This document shows, in pieces, positions 1-11,936 of a DNA stretch of 64,000 nt. Source of the DNA: Athripsodes cinereus (Eukaryota; Arthropoda; Insecta; Trichoptera; Leptoceridae); the NCBI GenBank assembly GCA_947579605.1, contig OX388309.1, positions 19,166,713 through 19,230,712 of the forward strand. The letters run 5' to 3'. Under the pieces are notes generated by a model. That model was not told the origin of the DNA. It did not search any database and saw nothing but the letters and a program-made list of their open reading frames with translations. A program made the translations under genes and the position numbers. How positions within the stretch are numbered: the stretch's first letter is position 1; the number at the start of each line of letters is the position of its first letter.

Positions 1-1477
1 CATTCCATTTGAGGACACGTAGAACAGTAAATAATAAAAACATAATTAATAATATGTTTAATTTTAAAATATGTTTAAACCTTACTGATGTAAAAGGCTA
101 AATGCCGTTGATGATAGAAATAAACAAATAAATAAATATAAGGGACCGGTATCTATGTACAGTGTAGTAAATTTATATGGATGTACCTTATGGCCGTATT
201 TACCGTATAAATAATTAATTCTCGGAATTACAAGCTGAACTGTTTATAAAATGCACACGCACGCATTATGATAGCACAAAACTTAGTTATAAACCTTAAA
301 CCGTATCCCTAAATTATAGGGAACTATTTTGTAAAAAATATTTATTTATTTAAATATACGGCTTACACCTAAATGCAAATCTTCATGAACATGAAGATAA
401 TACAGACTTTAATATAAAAAATAATATCATACAATAAAATCTTAAAACTAAGCATACAAAGCTGCATACAATAAGTGCTCATTTAAAAAATATACCTATA
501 TATACTATACCACTGTAGATTCATAGTTTATTAATCAGATATTTGCGATTTTGTAGTTTTCATGTAACTTAAAACTTACATAAAAGTTAGACATAGGTAT
601 GTTTAGCTTGTATATAGGAAGATAAAATCAAAGATGTACATTAAAACAAATTATCATATACTCGTAAAATGTTGTAAATCATATTTTATATTTATTTGGC
701 TATCTACAACGATTATTGACTCAAAATAAAAAACCTATGGGGCAAAAAAAACGACTTCAATTCTGAAAAAATGAGGACAAAATTAGAGCAATAAATTCGG
801 TTAAAATTTTAAGTTTGGAGTCTATATTCAATATTTTAAATCGTAATCAAGAACTTGATTACTTTGAATTGTCAATATAATACGAGGACGCCTTAAGAAT
901 ACAAAAATAAAAAGAGGAATTTCTTAAACCTTGACAAACACTGACATCCAACAGATGACAAGATGACAGAGAATTTTCCCTCTTGAAAGATGCGGATACA
1001 TTCGGAAGGATTTACTACAATCCCTTTGGGGAAATGGGATTAATATGAACTCAAGAACTAAAGAGAGACGAAGCTAGCGAATGTGGAATGGTATTACAAA
1101 AGAAAGAGACAGGTAAATATAAACAAATCAAGTATGCAGGAAAAGTAGGTGGAGAGAGAATAACAAAATCTAAAAGATCTGATAGAGAAGAAGGTCTTAA
1201 GAAACGTATGCAAATCTATTCTTATCTTGGTTTGGATTTTGTTAATGTCCAAAAATTGTGAATTATTAACAACAAACGTATACATACCTCAAACTTTCAC
1301 ATAGAAACTGTAAACTTATTTTATATCCGTTTAGATATGAGTCAAATTAATAAAATATTCAAAGTCTTTAATTTTCATGTTTATGAATCACAAAAACAAT
1401 ATTTATCAAAATAAACCATGCTTCAAAAGAGAAAATAATTTCTCCTTTATTATGAAAATCTGAAACTCAATAGTGAA

Positions 1478-1530
1478 GTTGAATTGTAATTAAAATGTAT
1501 TCTATCTTTGAGATTACATTTTAATTCAAC
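1478..1530. repeat. imperfect inverted repeat (hairpin)
   Basis: The left arm, GTTGAATT then AAAATGTA with six extra bases between them, is matched by the reverse complement TACATTTTAATTCAAC at 1515-1530. Sixteen base pairs can form around a 15-base loop with one six-base bulge. No function is evident. Confidence 0.55.
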
Positions 1531-1978
1531 AAAAAAACATTAAGACACGCTGACAGTGTTTCTGAAATCAACAAACAAATTACTAAGTAAAGAGATGCCT
1601 AAAAATAATAAGGTTAGGGACGTATTTCAAACCACAAGCAAATCTGTAACAAAGGCGACCCTATAAACCACATAGATGAAGGCTAAATGTTCAAATGTTA
1701 TGCATGGAGTAACTGACTATGCGAAAAGATAAAAAAAAAACATTCGAAAACAAAACACGTGTCTCTTATGTCAAATTAGGTCTATATTACATACATATTA
1801 TGTTGAGTCATTATATCCAATGATTGAGTAGACGCATGTTTTGTAATGTGAAAATAGTACTGTAAGTCAAACCATGTTAATTTTATTAATAAATAAATAT
1901 ATATGTTTGTTTTCTCTTTACGAAAAGTATTTCATTTATAGCTTGTAGCTTTTCTCTGTTGACATTTTTCATTTCTTA

Positions 1979-1992
1979 CTCTCTCTCTCTCT
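1979..1992. repeat. (CT)n microsatellite
   Basis: Seven uninterrupted CT units in AT-rich surroundings. Confidence 0.8.
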
Positions 1993-4883
1993 ATCTTCGT
2001 ATAGATTTCGATTTATCATAGGATATCCGTTACCATTTAACCTTTTCTTTTTGATATAACACAACTTATTACTGTGAACCAAAAGAACAGCTTTGTTTTT
2101 AACTTATTTAGCGAAAATACAGGGGAGTCAAGTTACGGACAAAGCAGGTCAAAAAGATTATAATATCTGATCTGCAAAAATTAGATAAAGTTGTTATACG
2201 AGAAATAAAAATGAAAAGTGCATATTAATAATTAGCTGAGAGTTTTACAATTTATTTTTTCCAAGTTTTTTAATACCGAAGTTTATATTCAGCTTTGGAA
2301 TAAAAAGTTATATTGACTGAATGTTTTCAGAGTAATTTTATTTAATAAATATCCAATGCTTCAGAACAGGTTGGAAAGTATACAACTTCTATAATGTATG
2401 AAGTCATTTTAATAAAGTTAAACAAAATATTTTTAATGAATACTCGTACCAATAAAATCGTTTCGTTTTTCAGGGAAAGACAAATGGCTAGAGAAATTAC
2501 AAAAAGTTTTGAGAAAATTTAGAATTTCATAACGTAGTGGAAATTTATGATAAAGTTAAAACCGTTACATACTCCCAAATCATCACATTTTAATGAAGAA
2601 TCAAATAATTATTTTTAAAACATCAAAACAAAACAAAAACAAACAACAATAAAACAAACAATAAAACATGAACAAATGAGAATATTTCAAGTAGATTAAA
2701 ATACTCCTTTAACATTTAAAATCTATCGATAATATCTCATTGTACTTCCCTGTATATATAAACAAGCCATTCGTTAAGTGAGGCAAGAAGATGAGATCTC
2801 TTCGAAGGGAAAAAAATATTCTGAATGAAAATAAGAACGAAGAGGGAAATTAAACAATACAAGATGCTTCTTAATCCCACGCGTCTTTTTGTGTTTAATT
2901 TGTTAAAAGAATTGAACAACAAACGATACGTTGTATTCGATGGATAGGTGTTGTGTGAAATACAAAAATTGATATTTATAAATTTGATACACAAAAATAT
3001 GTATTTTAGTAGATTGTTAAAGCTTTCCACGTACTTACCTACAACTTAATTCTTTTCATAGGTTTCAGAAATAATACACACGCCACAAATGAACAAAATG
3101 TATCTGTTTACATTGTTGTAAAATGTGTTCAACCTATAGCTATGATGGAAATGATAATTGGAGTATCGGAAAACCTTTTCTTCATTGTCATTACAGATCC
3201 ATTGAAGTATGAAATAAACCCTAGAAAAAAGTCGTAGTAGCCAATATGATTGTATCATAAAGGTGAGTTAGGTTAACAGCAGAAAAAAATTGGCATTTTT
3301 TTAGATTTTAACCTGAACTAATCAACTAGTTCAATAATGATTTCATAATTATATTTAATTTAATTTGTTTTTGAATACTTGTCTCCCAAAATATAATTTT
3401 CTAGTGAAGAGAGATGAAAGAGGAAACTAAAATGAAAAAAAAGAGGATGAAAGAAAAAAAACTTACACAATATTGATGAGATATATATATATATAGGTAT
3501 AGTATTCAATATGGGCAAATAAAAAATAATAATATAATAAAAAAGGAATAAACGATAGAGTTAATATCATGAAAAAATACTCAATTATGCTCTGCCAGTG
3601 ACGCCTCCATTACGCGGTCCGGAAACGGAAGGCATTTGCATACATATGTTTCAGTTTTGTGAAGTAGGTTTGTTGGAGTTTTCAATTCACTTCAACCACT
3701 TACAAGGGTAGCCAATTTGTTTTCTAGTACTAGTATTCTGAATACTATTGTAGCTGTAGTTATAATAAATGTGAAGGGGAAAATACAAATAAACCTTGTT
3801 GTTATTGATGACTGTTTTGTTAAATGTTTTGTATACAGTTAAAAGAAGGTCTTTCATTATTTATTTAGTAATAGTTTAGCACTAACAATCAGTTAATAAT
3901 TGAATGTGCTAACTTATTATACAATATGATATTTATTTAAAATTCGTAATAGTTTTACAATGCATTTAATAAGAGTAGGTGACATTGAATAAAAATAATA
4001 TGTTAAACATTTTAGACGTAAATTACAAACATTATTTGTTATTTTCTTCTTGTGCTAGTAAATGACGATAATTCTGTATGTCTTGATTCATCATATAAAA
4101 ATAAAACAATAGAAAAATATAATAAATACTTAAATTACAGTTCTTAATTTTTAACTATAAATTTCCTTACGAAACACTTTATTAAGCTATGTAATGGAGT
4201 AAAAATAATATTTTACAAAACAAAAATATTTCTAAATGTTTAATAATATTTTCCACAACAATAATAAATAGTAATCACTGAAACATATTCTTTTATAATT
4301 TTAAATATTTTTTAAAAATAAATATACCTAGTCGATATAAATAAAGCACTAATCTCGAGTACAACATATTATATTTTGGATAACAAGTAAGTACACGGAT
4401 TCTATAAAATGTATTTTACGCGAAATAAATTCACAAAAATTTATTTTGGAATATAAACCTATTCAGTATTTTATTACTCTAACAAAAGAATCTTAGAAAT
4501 GTGTAAAGTAAATTCAGCTGGTTCAGTATTTACAGTAAATAAAAACATGTAAAGAATGCGATTTGGAACAAAATCTTTGCTGTACCTACAAGATTTTTCG
4601 AGTGAAAAAACTCTATCGCAGCAAATGTACATATTAACATAAATCTATATTGATGTTATATAGAAAGAGAGAAAGAGGTGGTAGAAAAAGGATTTTCCAT
4701 AAATTTCTTGACAAATCTAATTTACAGATTTTACTTCTGTAGTATACCAACGACATTTACATGCACAGTGTGGAACATCGAAATTAAACGATAAAGTATG
4801 TATGCGCCATCACATAAAAAAGTAAGTCGGAATGTATAGTAGTAAGAATAATAAAATATACTATTTTCATTCTTTCAAAGAAC

Positions 4884-4980
4884 AGTTTGTATGTTTATTG
4901 CATGAAGATGTTCTGCTGACTACTCACTTGTGGGATATGCCGTGATGAGATAGAAGTTGTAGCAGTAGTAAGTAGTTTTT
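4884..4980 (+). mobile_element. SINE-like family A, 3' fragment
   Basis: This aligns with the last ~90 bp of the repeat seen in full at 9837-10089 and 50752-51006. It shares the word CTTGTGGGATATGCCGTGATG and a degenerate GTAGCAGTAGTA tail. The part before CACTTGTGG is more diverged but still aligns (TTTGTATGTTTATTGCATG against TTTGCATGTTTCTTACATG). It is an old 5'-truncated copy with no coding potential. Confidence 0.7.
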
Positions 4981-7900
4981 CAATATTCCTCTTTGCCTTA
5001 CTTCACCCAATATTTCAGACTTTACCACAAGTACATATTTTGAATTTACAAGTACAAAAGTATAATACAAAAAAATACTTTTTTTAGTAGAGATACCAGT
5101 TTCCAGTCGATTCGAATCGGAGGAGTCTACCAGCCCTAACATTATTTTCTGTCTCACTTTATAGCCTGTTTGCACTTTATGAATGTCGTCACTAAACAAC
5201 AAAACTACAATACGTGAAGCAATAAAACTAAATTATTTTTTTCTGAGTTTTATACTATAGGTATCTAGCATATCTGTAAAAAATTACCAGAGAGAGAGAG
5301 AGGCAAGCGAGCATTCTACCACTGAGCCACCGATGGGATGAAATAAAAGTTAAAAATTAATTAGTTTTTATGTTACCAAAATGTACCTTTGGTTATTGAA
5401 AAAATGTTGGTTGTCTATGTAATTTATTTAGCAGAAGCAATCGCCATCAAGTGGCTGAATCGATCGTGTGAGGAGAGCTATGAAGACCTTGATGGTGAAA
5501 TTGGAAACCAAGACAGAATATCGTGTGTCTCTTACGTAAACCATTATAGATTGTCAGTGTGGCGCGGCTGGGTAGGCGAGATTTATGTACTTGAGCATGT
5601 ACATATCTACATATTGAAGGTCTAACGTTTGGTCTCACCCCAATAATTATGTTTACAACTTAGTTAAGCGTGACAAGTTCCAATATTCTCAAATTATAGG
5701 AATTGAGAAGACGCCTTACGGGAAAACAGCTTCACTTCATCTCTAAAATAATATTTTTTTTACAAAACTTGATGTATTCCAAAATATGAAATTGTTTTCA
5801 TCCAGTATTTAATGACTTTTTCTTAGCAGATTTTCTTAAGATCCAGATCTATAACAAACTTAGAATGAAATTAATTTTGATATAGAGAGTAGTACGCTCT
5901 TTGTGAAATAATACAAAAACCACAATTCTACTGAATTCTACTCAATCTTCGTAAAGTTGAAATCAAATTCGTTTTAGTCAAACAAAATACAAAGAATTAT
6001 CGTTGAAAGAAAAATAAAGTATTTTTACACAATATCACAAATTTTGGTTGTTAAGTTTAATATCACTTAGGAAATCAAAAGTTAGATCAAATGGAGGCTT
6101 TCTTAGCAATAAAAAAAATATACAAATTTTAAAGAAGGAATGAATATTTTTACAAGCATATTTTATGTATATACACATATTAGTACATTGCTATGAGAAA
6201 ACAAATTAAAATATTTTACAAGTTCTTTGAAGAAGGTGAATATCGTTAAGTAAACAAAGAATATTGATGAAGAAATAAACAATTCTCTCTTACGTTCGCA
6301 ACTTTTCTCTTGAATATATTATAAAATTAATAAAACCATCAGGAAAATGCTTCCCTCGCAGCTAATCCATTATAATTAACACGAAGCATCACAAAGAAAA
6401 TGTAAATGATTAAAATATAGAAATGTGAAAAATACTTCCTCGGATACTCGCTAATAAGACAATATAAACCTTGTTTACCTGCCATGAAAAGCTGACAAGA
6501 GATGACAATTAAATCTCACAATATTCAGTCTTCACAATGAAAGCTAACTATCAAAGAAGTTAAACCTAATTTCCAGAAAATAATTTTTAAAACATGAAAA
6601 TTTAAAATTGGTAATTACAACACAAAAATTATGAAAAAAAATCAACACTTATGAATACAAAGTCTCATTAACCCTCAGTGGACTAATTTGTTGTACTAAC
6701 AACTTCTGTAATGTATTTTATAATAATTATGCAAATGTAAAATAGTTTAGACAAAGTACCACATTTCAACGGCAACTAAAATTAATTCGGAATACTTAAA
6801 AACACATAAATAACCTTTAACGTCTATTTGTAGATTAGAGTAATTTATTTCTACTTAATCTTTTTAGAACCACCTCGCCGCTACGACAAAGTTATGGGGT
6901 GGTTGGTTCAGAATAAGAAATATATGACATTTAAAAAAAAATTGACAAAACATTTCTATATACTTCATAAAATATGCTGTTAAAGTGTGTGAACTTATTG
7001 GAATTCGAATTTACAGATTATGAATATATACTGTCGGGTACTATACTATCAGGATTACAAATAAAAAAAAAATTCAAAAATAATGGAACCATAAAATGAA
7101 ATCTATTTTGACCAAATATATCAACTTATCATCTATTGATTATTTACTGTATCACTATGATATACAAGCGACACAAATTTGTAGATATCATGAAACAAAT
7201 AATAATTTAATTTCGCTATATTCGCTACTGAATACATTTTACTTACACAATACTATGTAAACAACAAATATTTAGTCATTCCATATAATAAAAACTAGAC
7301 TATATTATAAACAATAAGATCGTTTTACAACATTGCTTGTTTGTGTATGTTTATTGCATTGTTTAAATTCCAAGCGACCAATACGTACTCTGAAAATTTT
7401 CTCGTACTCAATATCTTCTTAAGTCTCTTCTTGTATTCTTGTAGGTATAGATAGGGGAGTTAAATATAATAGTATAAAATAAAAAAAATTATTATTACAT
7501 AAGTATTGTAGTGCCTTATTGTTTTCTAACAACAAATATTAATTTGATGGCTCAAATACATACCATAACGTACATTAAACGATAAAGAAATGGTAAATTT
7601 TTATTGAATACAATATTATTTTTAATAAAAAAAGGATAATATTTTGTGATAGAGATCCTTGTAGATAAAGTGTTTCCTAATGATAATACTAAAAGTGAGT
7701 AAGAATAACGCATCATAGTGCTTGTTGTAGTATTTACGATTAAAGGAAACCAAAACTAGGAATCAATTCGAATATTTCCTTAATAAGTTTATAAAATATT
7801 TGATATAACTGTCGTCTGAAAATTGCCTAAATTGGATATCGGAAATAATAACAAAAGGGGAAAGTAATAAAAAAGAAAACAATATAAATATCGATCGGCG

Positions 7901-9139
7901 AATCTGTATTCAGGTAAGTAAATGAAAATTCAAATAGAAAACAAAGAAAAAGTATACGAGAAGAGATGAGGAAGGTACATAATAGGCATTTGTTAGACAA
8001 AGGCAATAAAGGGATGTTTCTCTTTCTAACATAGTAAACATCTTTTTCAATTCAGAGTGGAGTATTTTTTTTTTTCTGTTGATTGAAAGAGTAAAAAGAA
8101 GATCTGTATATTACAGCAGAAGCAGAACTAACTACTACGCAATTGGATTACAGTTTTCTTACCATATTATTTAACATCAATATGAATTTAACAATTACGG
8201 TAAATAGTTCAATTGCAATTTACAAATGTATGTAGGTACAGGATTAGTTGTTAATGAAAGCAAAATATGAAAGAATTAATGTCTGGAAATTAAGAAAATT
8301 TTCTAATTATTTCTATTTAATGCCTGTGTGTATAATTTCTGTATGAATGAAGAAGAGTAGAGAATATTTAATTGAAAAAGATCTCAAGATGGTAGTATTT
8401 TGATATTCATAAATATTTAAAATGGATAAAATAATATAATGAAATTACAAAGTGATCAAATTATAATAAGTTTTTTAAGGTCAACAATAAATATTAAGAA
8501 TTACGATATGATAAAAACATTACAATATGTTTGGCGAGTTTTACCTTATTGATATTTTGCCAAACCGCGATGATGAAAGATTGAGGGAGACAAAAGTCAA
8601 AAAACGATGTGATAAAAGAGAAAAGCAGCATTGAAAAAGTTCTTTTTATATTGGTGGTATATTTTGTGGGGAAAGTAGGGAATGGTGGTTTATGTATCTC
8701 ATTTGGGAACATTGGTATGCGGTTTAAGGGCTTGGTAGATATTGGGAAGAATTCCGTCGAACTTAGGAGACATTAGCATAATACCGTGAACTTTAAATTA
8801 ATTTAGAAACTCAATAGGTATGCCTCTATTGCATAATTTAGAAATATCTTTTAAGAAGTGATTCTAGGATGAGAATGAATACAAGAATTTACCTTATAGA
8901 GATAATAGACGAAAAAATTATGTGTTTATGTACAATTTATGTTCAAATGTCATTTTCATATATTTTTATTACGATATAAATATTGCACACGTAAAAGAAA
9001 TATCAATATGTGATTATAGGGGATTAATATTTCTAACAAACAATACGCACAAACTTTAGATTGAGTACATGAGAACAAAAAATCTAGATGGCCTAGTAAA
9101 ACGATAAATATCATGGTAAAATTTGTGTAAAAGCAGATT
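4981..9139. other. AT-rich stretch, no gene recognised
   Basis: No gene is recognisable apart from the tRNA-half at 5302-5336. A small GC-richer patch at about 6868-6912 contains AACCACC and GGTGGTT as a 7-bp inverted repeat and follows a pyrimidine-rich run ending in TTTTTAG, like a splice acceptor. The conceptual peptide there matches nothing I know, so I do not call an exon. Confidence 0.55.
5302..5336 (-). pseudogene. 5' half of a tRNA-Gly(GCC)-like sequence
   Basis: Read on the minus strand, the 35 bases start CCATCGGTGGCTCAGTGG and end GCTCGCTTGCC. This matches the 5' half of insect tRNA-Gly(GCC) as I know it (GCATCGGTGGTTCAGTGG...), with about three mismatches. The acceptor 5' strand, D arm with A box and 5' side of the anticodon arm are present. 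The similarity stops at the anticodon position and continues as (CT)n. No variable loop, T arm or B box follows, so this is not a functional tRNA. It could be a retrocopied tRNA half, the head of a tRNA-Gly-derived SINE with its body lost, or a tRNA pseudogene broken by microsatellite growth. Confidence 0.7.
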
Positions 9140-9142
9140 AAA

Positions 9143-9247
9143 AAAATCCAGAGGGCGGAAGAGTTGTTCCGGCTGACACAAGACAGAGAAACCTACGCCA
9201 GGGTGATAGACGACGTCGAGGAACCTGACATGGCACTTTAAGAAGAA
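9143..9247 (+). mobile_element. LINE fragment (RTE-like), C-terminus of RT protein
   Basis: One frame reads EELFRLTQDRETYARVIDD and ends at a stop just after PDMAL. This is the extreme C-terminus of an insect LINE ORF whose other fragments lie at 13.7-14.2 kb (plus) and 17.17-17.47 kb (minus). After the stop, AAGAAGAAG resembles a short-repeat tail. Only about 100 bp survives, so clade placement rests on the other copies. It is non-functional. Confidence 0.65.
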
Positions 9248-9836
9248 GATTATTGTGACCAACTTAGTTCAAAATAATTTCTTGAACATTTTTACTCGGC
9301 ATTTTGCATCGAAACAACTGTATCGCATATGCAGTATCATCGGGCGATGGAGCGGTGATTGGGTTCACATAACTTACAAATAAAAATAGATTATCCAGAA
9401 GGTGCGATCCACTGGGGTCGAAAGTATAATAACGTCGGTAGTAAAACAAACAGCCCTTTTGTGTGGCCAGGCCATTACTTTAAAAATAGATATCCGGGAT
9501 AATGTCTTCACTGAAAACTGACATCATAATATCTTTCCTGTAGTTTATTTACAAAAAACCTTGATGTAAGAATACTGGATCATATAAATTTATTGCGTGA
9601 AAATGAAAAAAAAACTGGTTTATTTTGCTCATCAGATAAGTCATCTTATTTGTTAAAAATACCTTATTGAAAGGTGGAACACATAAAAAACATAAAATAA
9701 TTTTCTCCTCTTTGAGACCATACATTTTAAGAGTCCTAAAGGAAGCAGGTGGTTGAAATACCATAACATGGACATTTATATCCTGAATCTAAAACGCTAT
9801 TTATCTTGGAAATCGTTAAAATAAAGACATTTTTTC

Positions 9837-10089
9837 ATCCCGTGGAGCACCCGGTAAAGAATTGGTCTCCCACTCTTCTGCGTAAGTTTTCAAGTGTCCT
9901 GTAAAAGGCAGGTGTTCGAAAAAATTAAGACATTTTACTTCTTAAATTCAGCGATGAGGCTTGCCACCCAATCTGAATGTCTTGATTATATATTGGCACG
10001 AAGAGGACAGTTTGCATGTTTCTTACATGCAGCTGATCTGCTGGCTACCCCACTTGTGGGATATGCCGTGATGGTATAGTAGTAGTAGT
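9837..10089 (+). mobile_element. SINE-like family A, long copy
   Basis: A ~250-bp unit starts at ATCCCGTGGAGCACCC and ends in a GTATAGTAGTAGTAG tail. It is nearly identical over its length to 50752-51006 and shares its 3' half with 23600-23713. The end carries a small hairpin, CCCAC-TT-GTGGG, just before ATATGCCGTGATGG. No convincing pol III A box or tRNA head is visible, so it could be a SINE of unknown origin or the 3' end of a LINE. A 61-codon open frame across the 3' half also occurs in the 50.8-kb copy. Differences between copies are mostly amino-acid changing, so I treat it as non-coding. Confidence 0.75.
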
Positions 10090-11392
10090 TTTTTATTTAC
10101 AGAACCTAATATATAGTACATAAAAATTGAAAACAAAAATTAAATATATAACTTTTAAAACGAAAACATACAACATCTAATATATCAAGAGTTTCTATAC
10201 AACGAAATCGAATGAAATCAGATAAAACAAAAAAGCAAATTACACAAACTATAGATCTATTTATAAACTAAATAAATGATTTGTTTTACTTCATCACAAA
10301 GAAAATACGCATTCATGACTGACGAGTTTCTCGGAAAATAATAACATGAAGCGAAAGAAAATTCAAAACAAAAAATATTAATTTTAACGACAAAAGTGAA
10401 AAGAAAGTTGTAATAATAATTCATCTTTAATAAGCTACGCAAAGAAACGAAAGAATTAATAAAAACAACTTTTAAACCACAGGACGAGGGGTGTACAACA
10501 GTGAAACTTTTTGTATTATATATATATATACTATAATGCCTACACTTTTTATTTATATTTCTCTACGGAACCCCCTAAACAAACGCATGAATGCCTTAAC
10601 AGATAATATAGAAAAAACGTGAGACTTGAATACTAAAACCACAAAATATATTACTTTTCATTTTGTTCACCTATTGAAACGTTATACAGTAGTATAGTAT
10701 AAAAGAATAGTAATATGATTTTAGTTCTTTGATTACTTGATGAATAAGTTCACGTATATTTGATTACCAAATGAGAGTTGTTTTCAGAGATCTTGATGCA
10801 ATAAGATGATTTTTTGTAATAACACACAAGATGAAGTAAACCCTGAATGTCTTGGGTACACTTCTTTCAATTAATTCTCCCCCATATTACAATACAATCA
10901 ACAAACAAACAAAATTTACATTGAAAGATAATACATACTTTATACATTGTGAATATTTGTATTCTTCACATACACGCAGACATAATCTTTTAAGATAAGT
11001 TCCTACGATAGGTAAATAGCGTAATGCGTGTAACAGTATGACGATCGGAAAATGCGTCTTATTTGCAGCCGCCGCCGCGCCGTGTTCAATTCCCAAGTGG
11101 GTAATACATTTTTTATAGCCAGTTTTATGTTCGACATAGTTATTTTACGCTCTTGTTAGGCTGCATGCCGAAAGAAAACTCTTACGTACAATAGTAAATA
11201 AATATAGGCACTTTAATAAATATTTACATGGTTTGTTTGTATTTCCAAAATCTCTAATATTAGTAAACTCTTTCTAGAATTTTTATAAGATATTGAAAAT
11301 GTATTCTTTGGATAATAGCATTACGAGTACTATTGTAACGTTGAGCATCTGCGTTGAAAATAATTTTGTATTGCATAATATTAATATTATTA
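10090..11392. other. AT-rich stretch, no gene recognised
   Basis: No gene is visible. There is a short (TA)n run near 10514. At 11063-11100 a GC-rich patch includes GTTCAATTCCC, which recalls a pol III B box, but no A box or tRNA fold can be drawn around it. Confidence 0.55.
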
Positions 11393-11928
11393 TAGTGTTG
11401 TGGAATTCTCAAGAAATAATTTTTCGAGAAAGTTACCGAGAAATTTCTCGGTAAATTTCTCGAAGTAGAGAATTTTCGAAGAATTTTTTTTATTTAACAG
11501 TATAATAATAGTAAATACTTTATTCAATCAATCAATAACAATGTACATTAAATGTTGAGACAATTTATCACCAATATGGCTACAATTAATTATGGAAACA
11601 AAAAAATGTTAGGTACCTACATAGGAAAAAGTGCTAATTACTGATGAAAAATCTTGATGTTTGACTCCCCACATTCCCAAATTTAAGTTAAAAAAAATTG
11701 CAGGTACGTACATGAAAAAAGGTGTTAATAACCTCTGATTTGGGCCTTAATCAGCCCCACAAATTATGGATCAATCAGGTTGGCTGCGAAGTGTACTGGG
11801 CGAAAGGTCATTATACCACTAAGAAAAATTATGGAGAGAAATTTCTCTTCCATCAGAGGAGAAATTCTCGGAGAAATTTCTCGTTCTCGAGAAATTTCTT
11901 TGGAGAATTTTCTCTTCTCACATCACTA
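11393..11928. mobile_element. non-autonomous hAT-like DNA transposon
   Basis: The left end reads TAGTGTTGTGGAATTCTC. The right end, on the other strand, reads TAGTGATGTGAGAAGAG. Nine of the first ten bases agree, and the TAGTG start is typical of hAT terminal repeats. Both ends are filled with copies of the self-complementary word GAGAAATTTCTC (several at 11440-11465 and 11838-11900), as in subterminal transposase-binding repeats of hAT elements. The 8-mer ATTGCATA lies directly after the right end (11929-11936) and again at 11370-11377, 15 AT-rich bases from the left end. This suggests an 8-bp target duplication with a small later insertion. The ~370-bp interior has no transposase and includes an AT-rich block resembling a retroelement end. 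Confidence 0.6.
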
Positions 11929-11936
11929 ATTGCATA

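Larger units (their letters stand above)
1..4883. other. AT-rich stretch, no gene recognised
   Basis: Very AT-rich sequence with stop codons in all frames. The open frames here (for example on the minus strand around 2737-3030 and 3046-3258) are short, of low complexity and match no family I know. It holds an imperfect hairpin near 1478, a short (CT)n run near 1979 and an (AT)n run near 3481. It is probably intergenic or intronic. Confidence 0.6.

Noticed and set aside
2737..3258. two minus-strand frames (97 and 70 codons)
   Set aside because: Phe/Ile/Tyr-rich low-complexity reading with no motif, typical of AT-rich non-coding DNA.
9894..10079. 61-codon frame conserved between the family A copies at 9.9 and 50.8 kb
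   Set aside because: Both copies are the same repeat. Differences change amino acids freely and the frame ends in the tail repeat, so shared ancestry of the DNA explains it.
11063..11105. B-box-like GTTCAATTCCC suggesting a tRNA or SINE head
   Set aside because: No A box at the right distance and no tRNA fold could be drawn.
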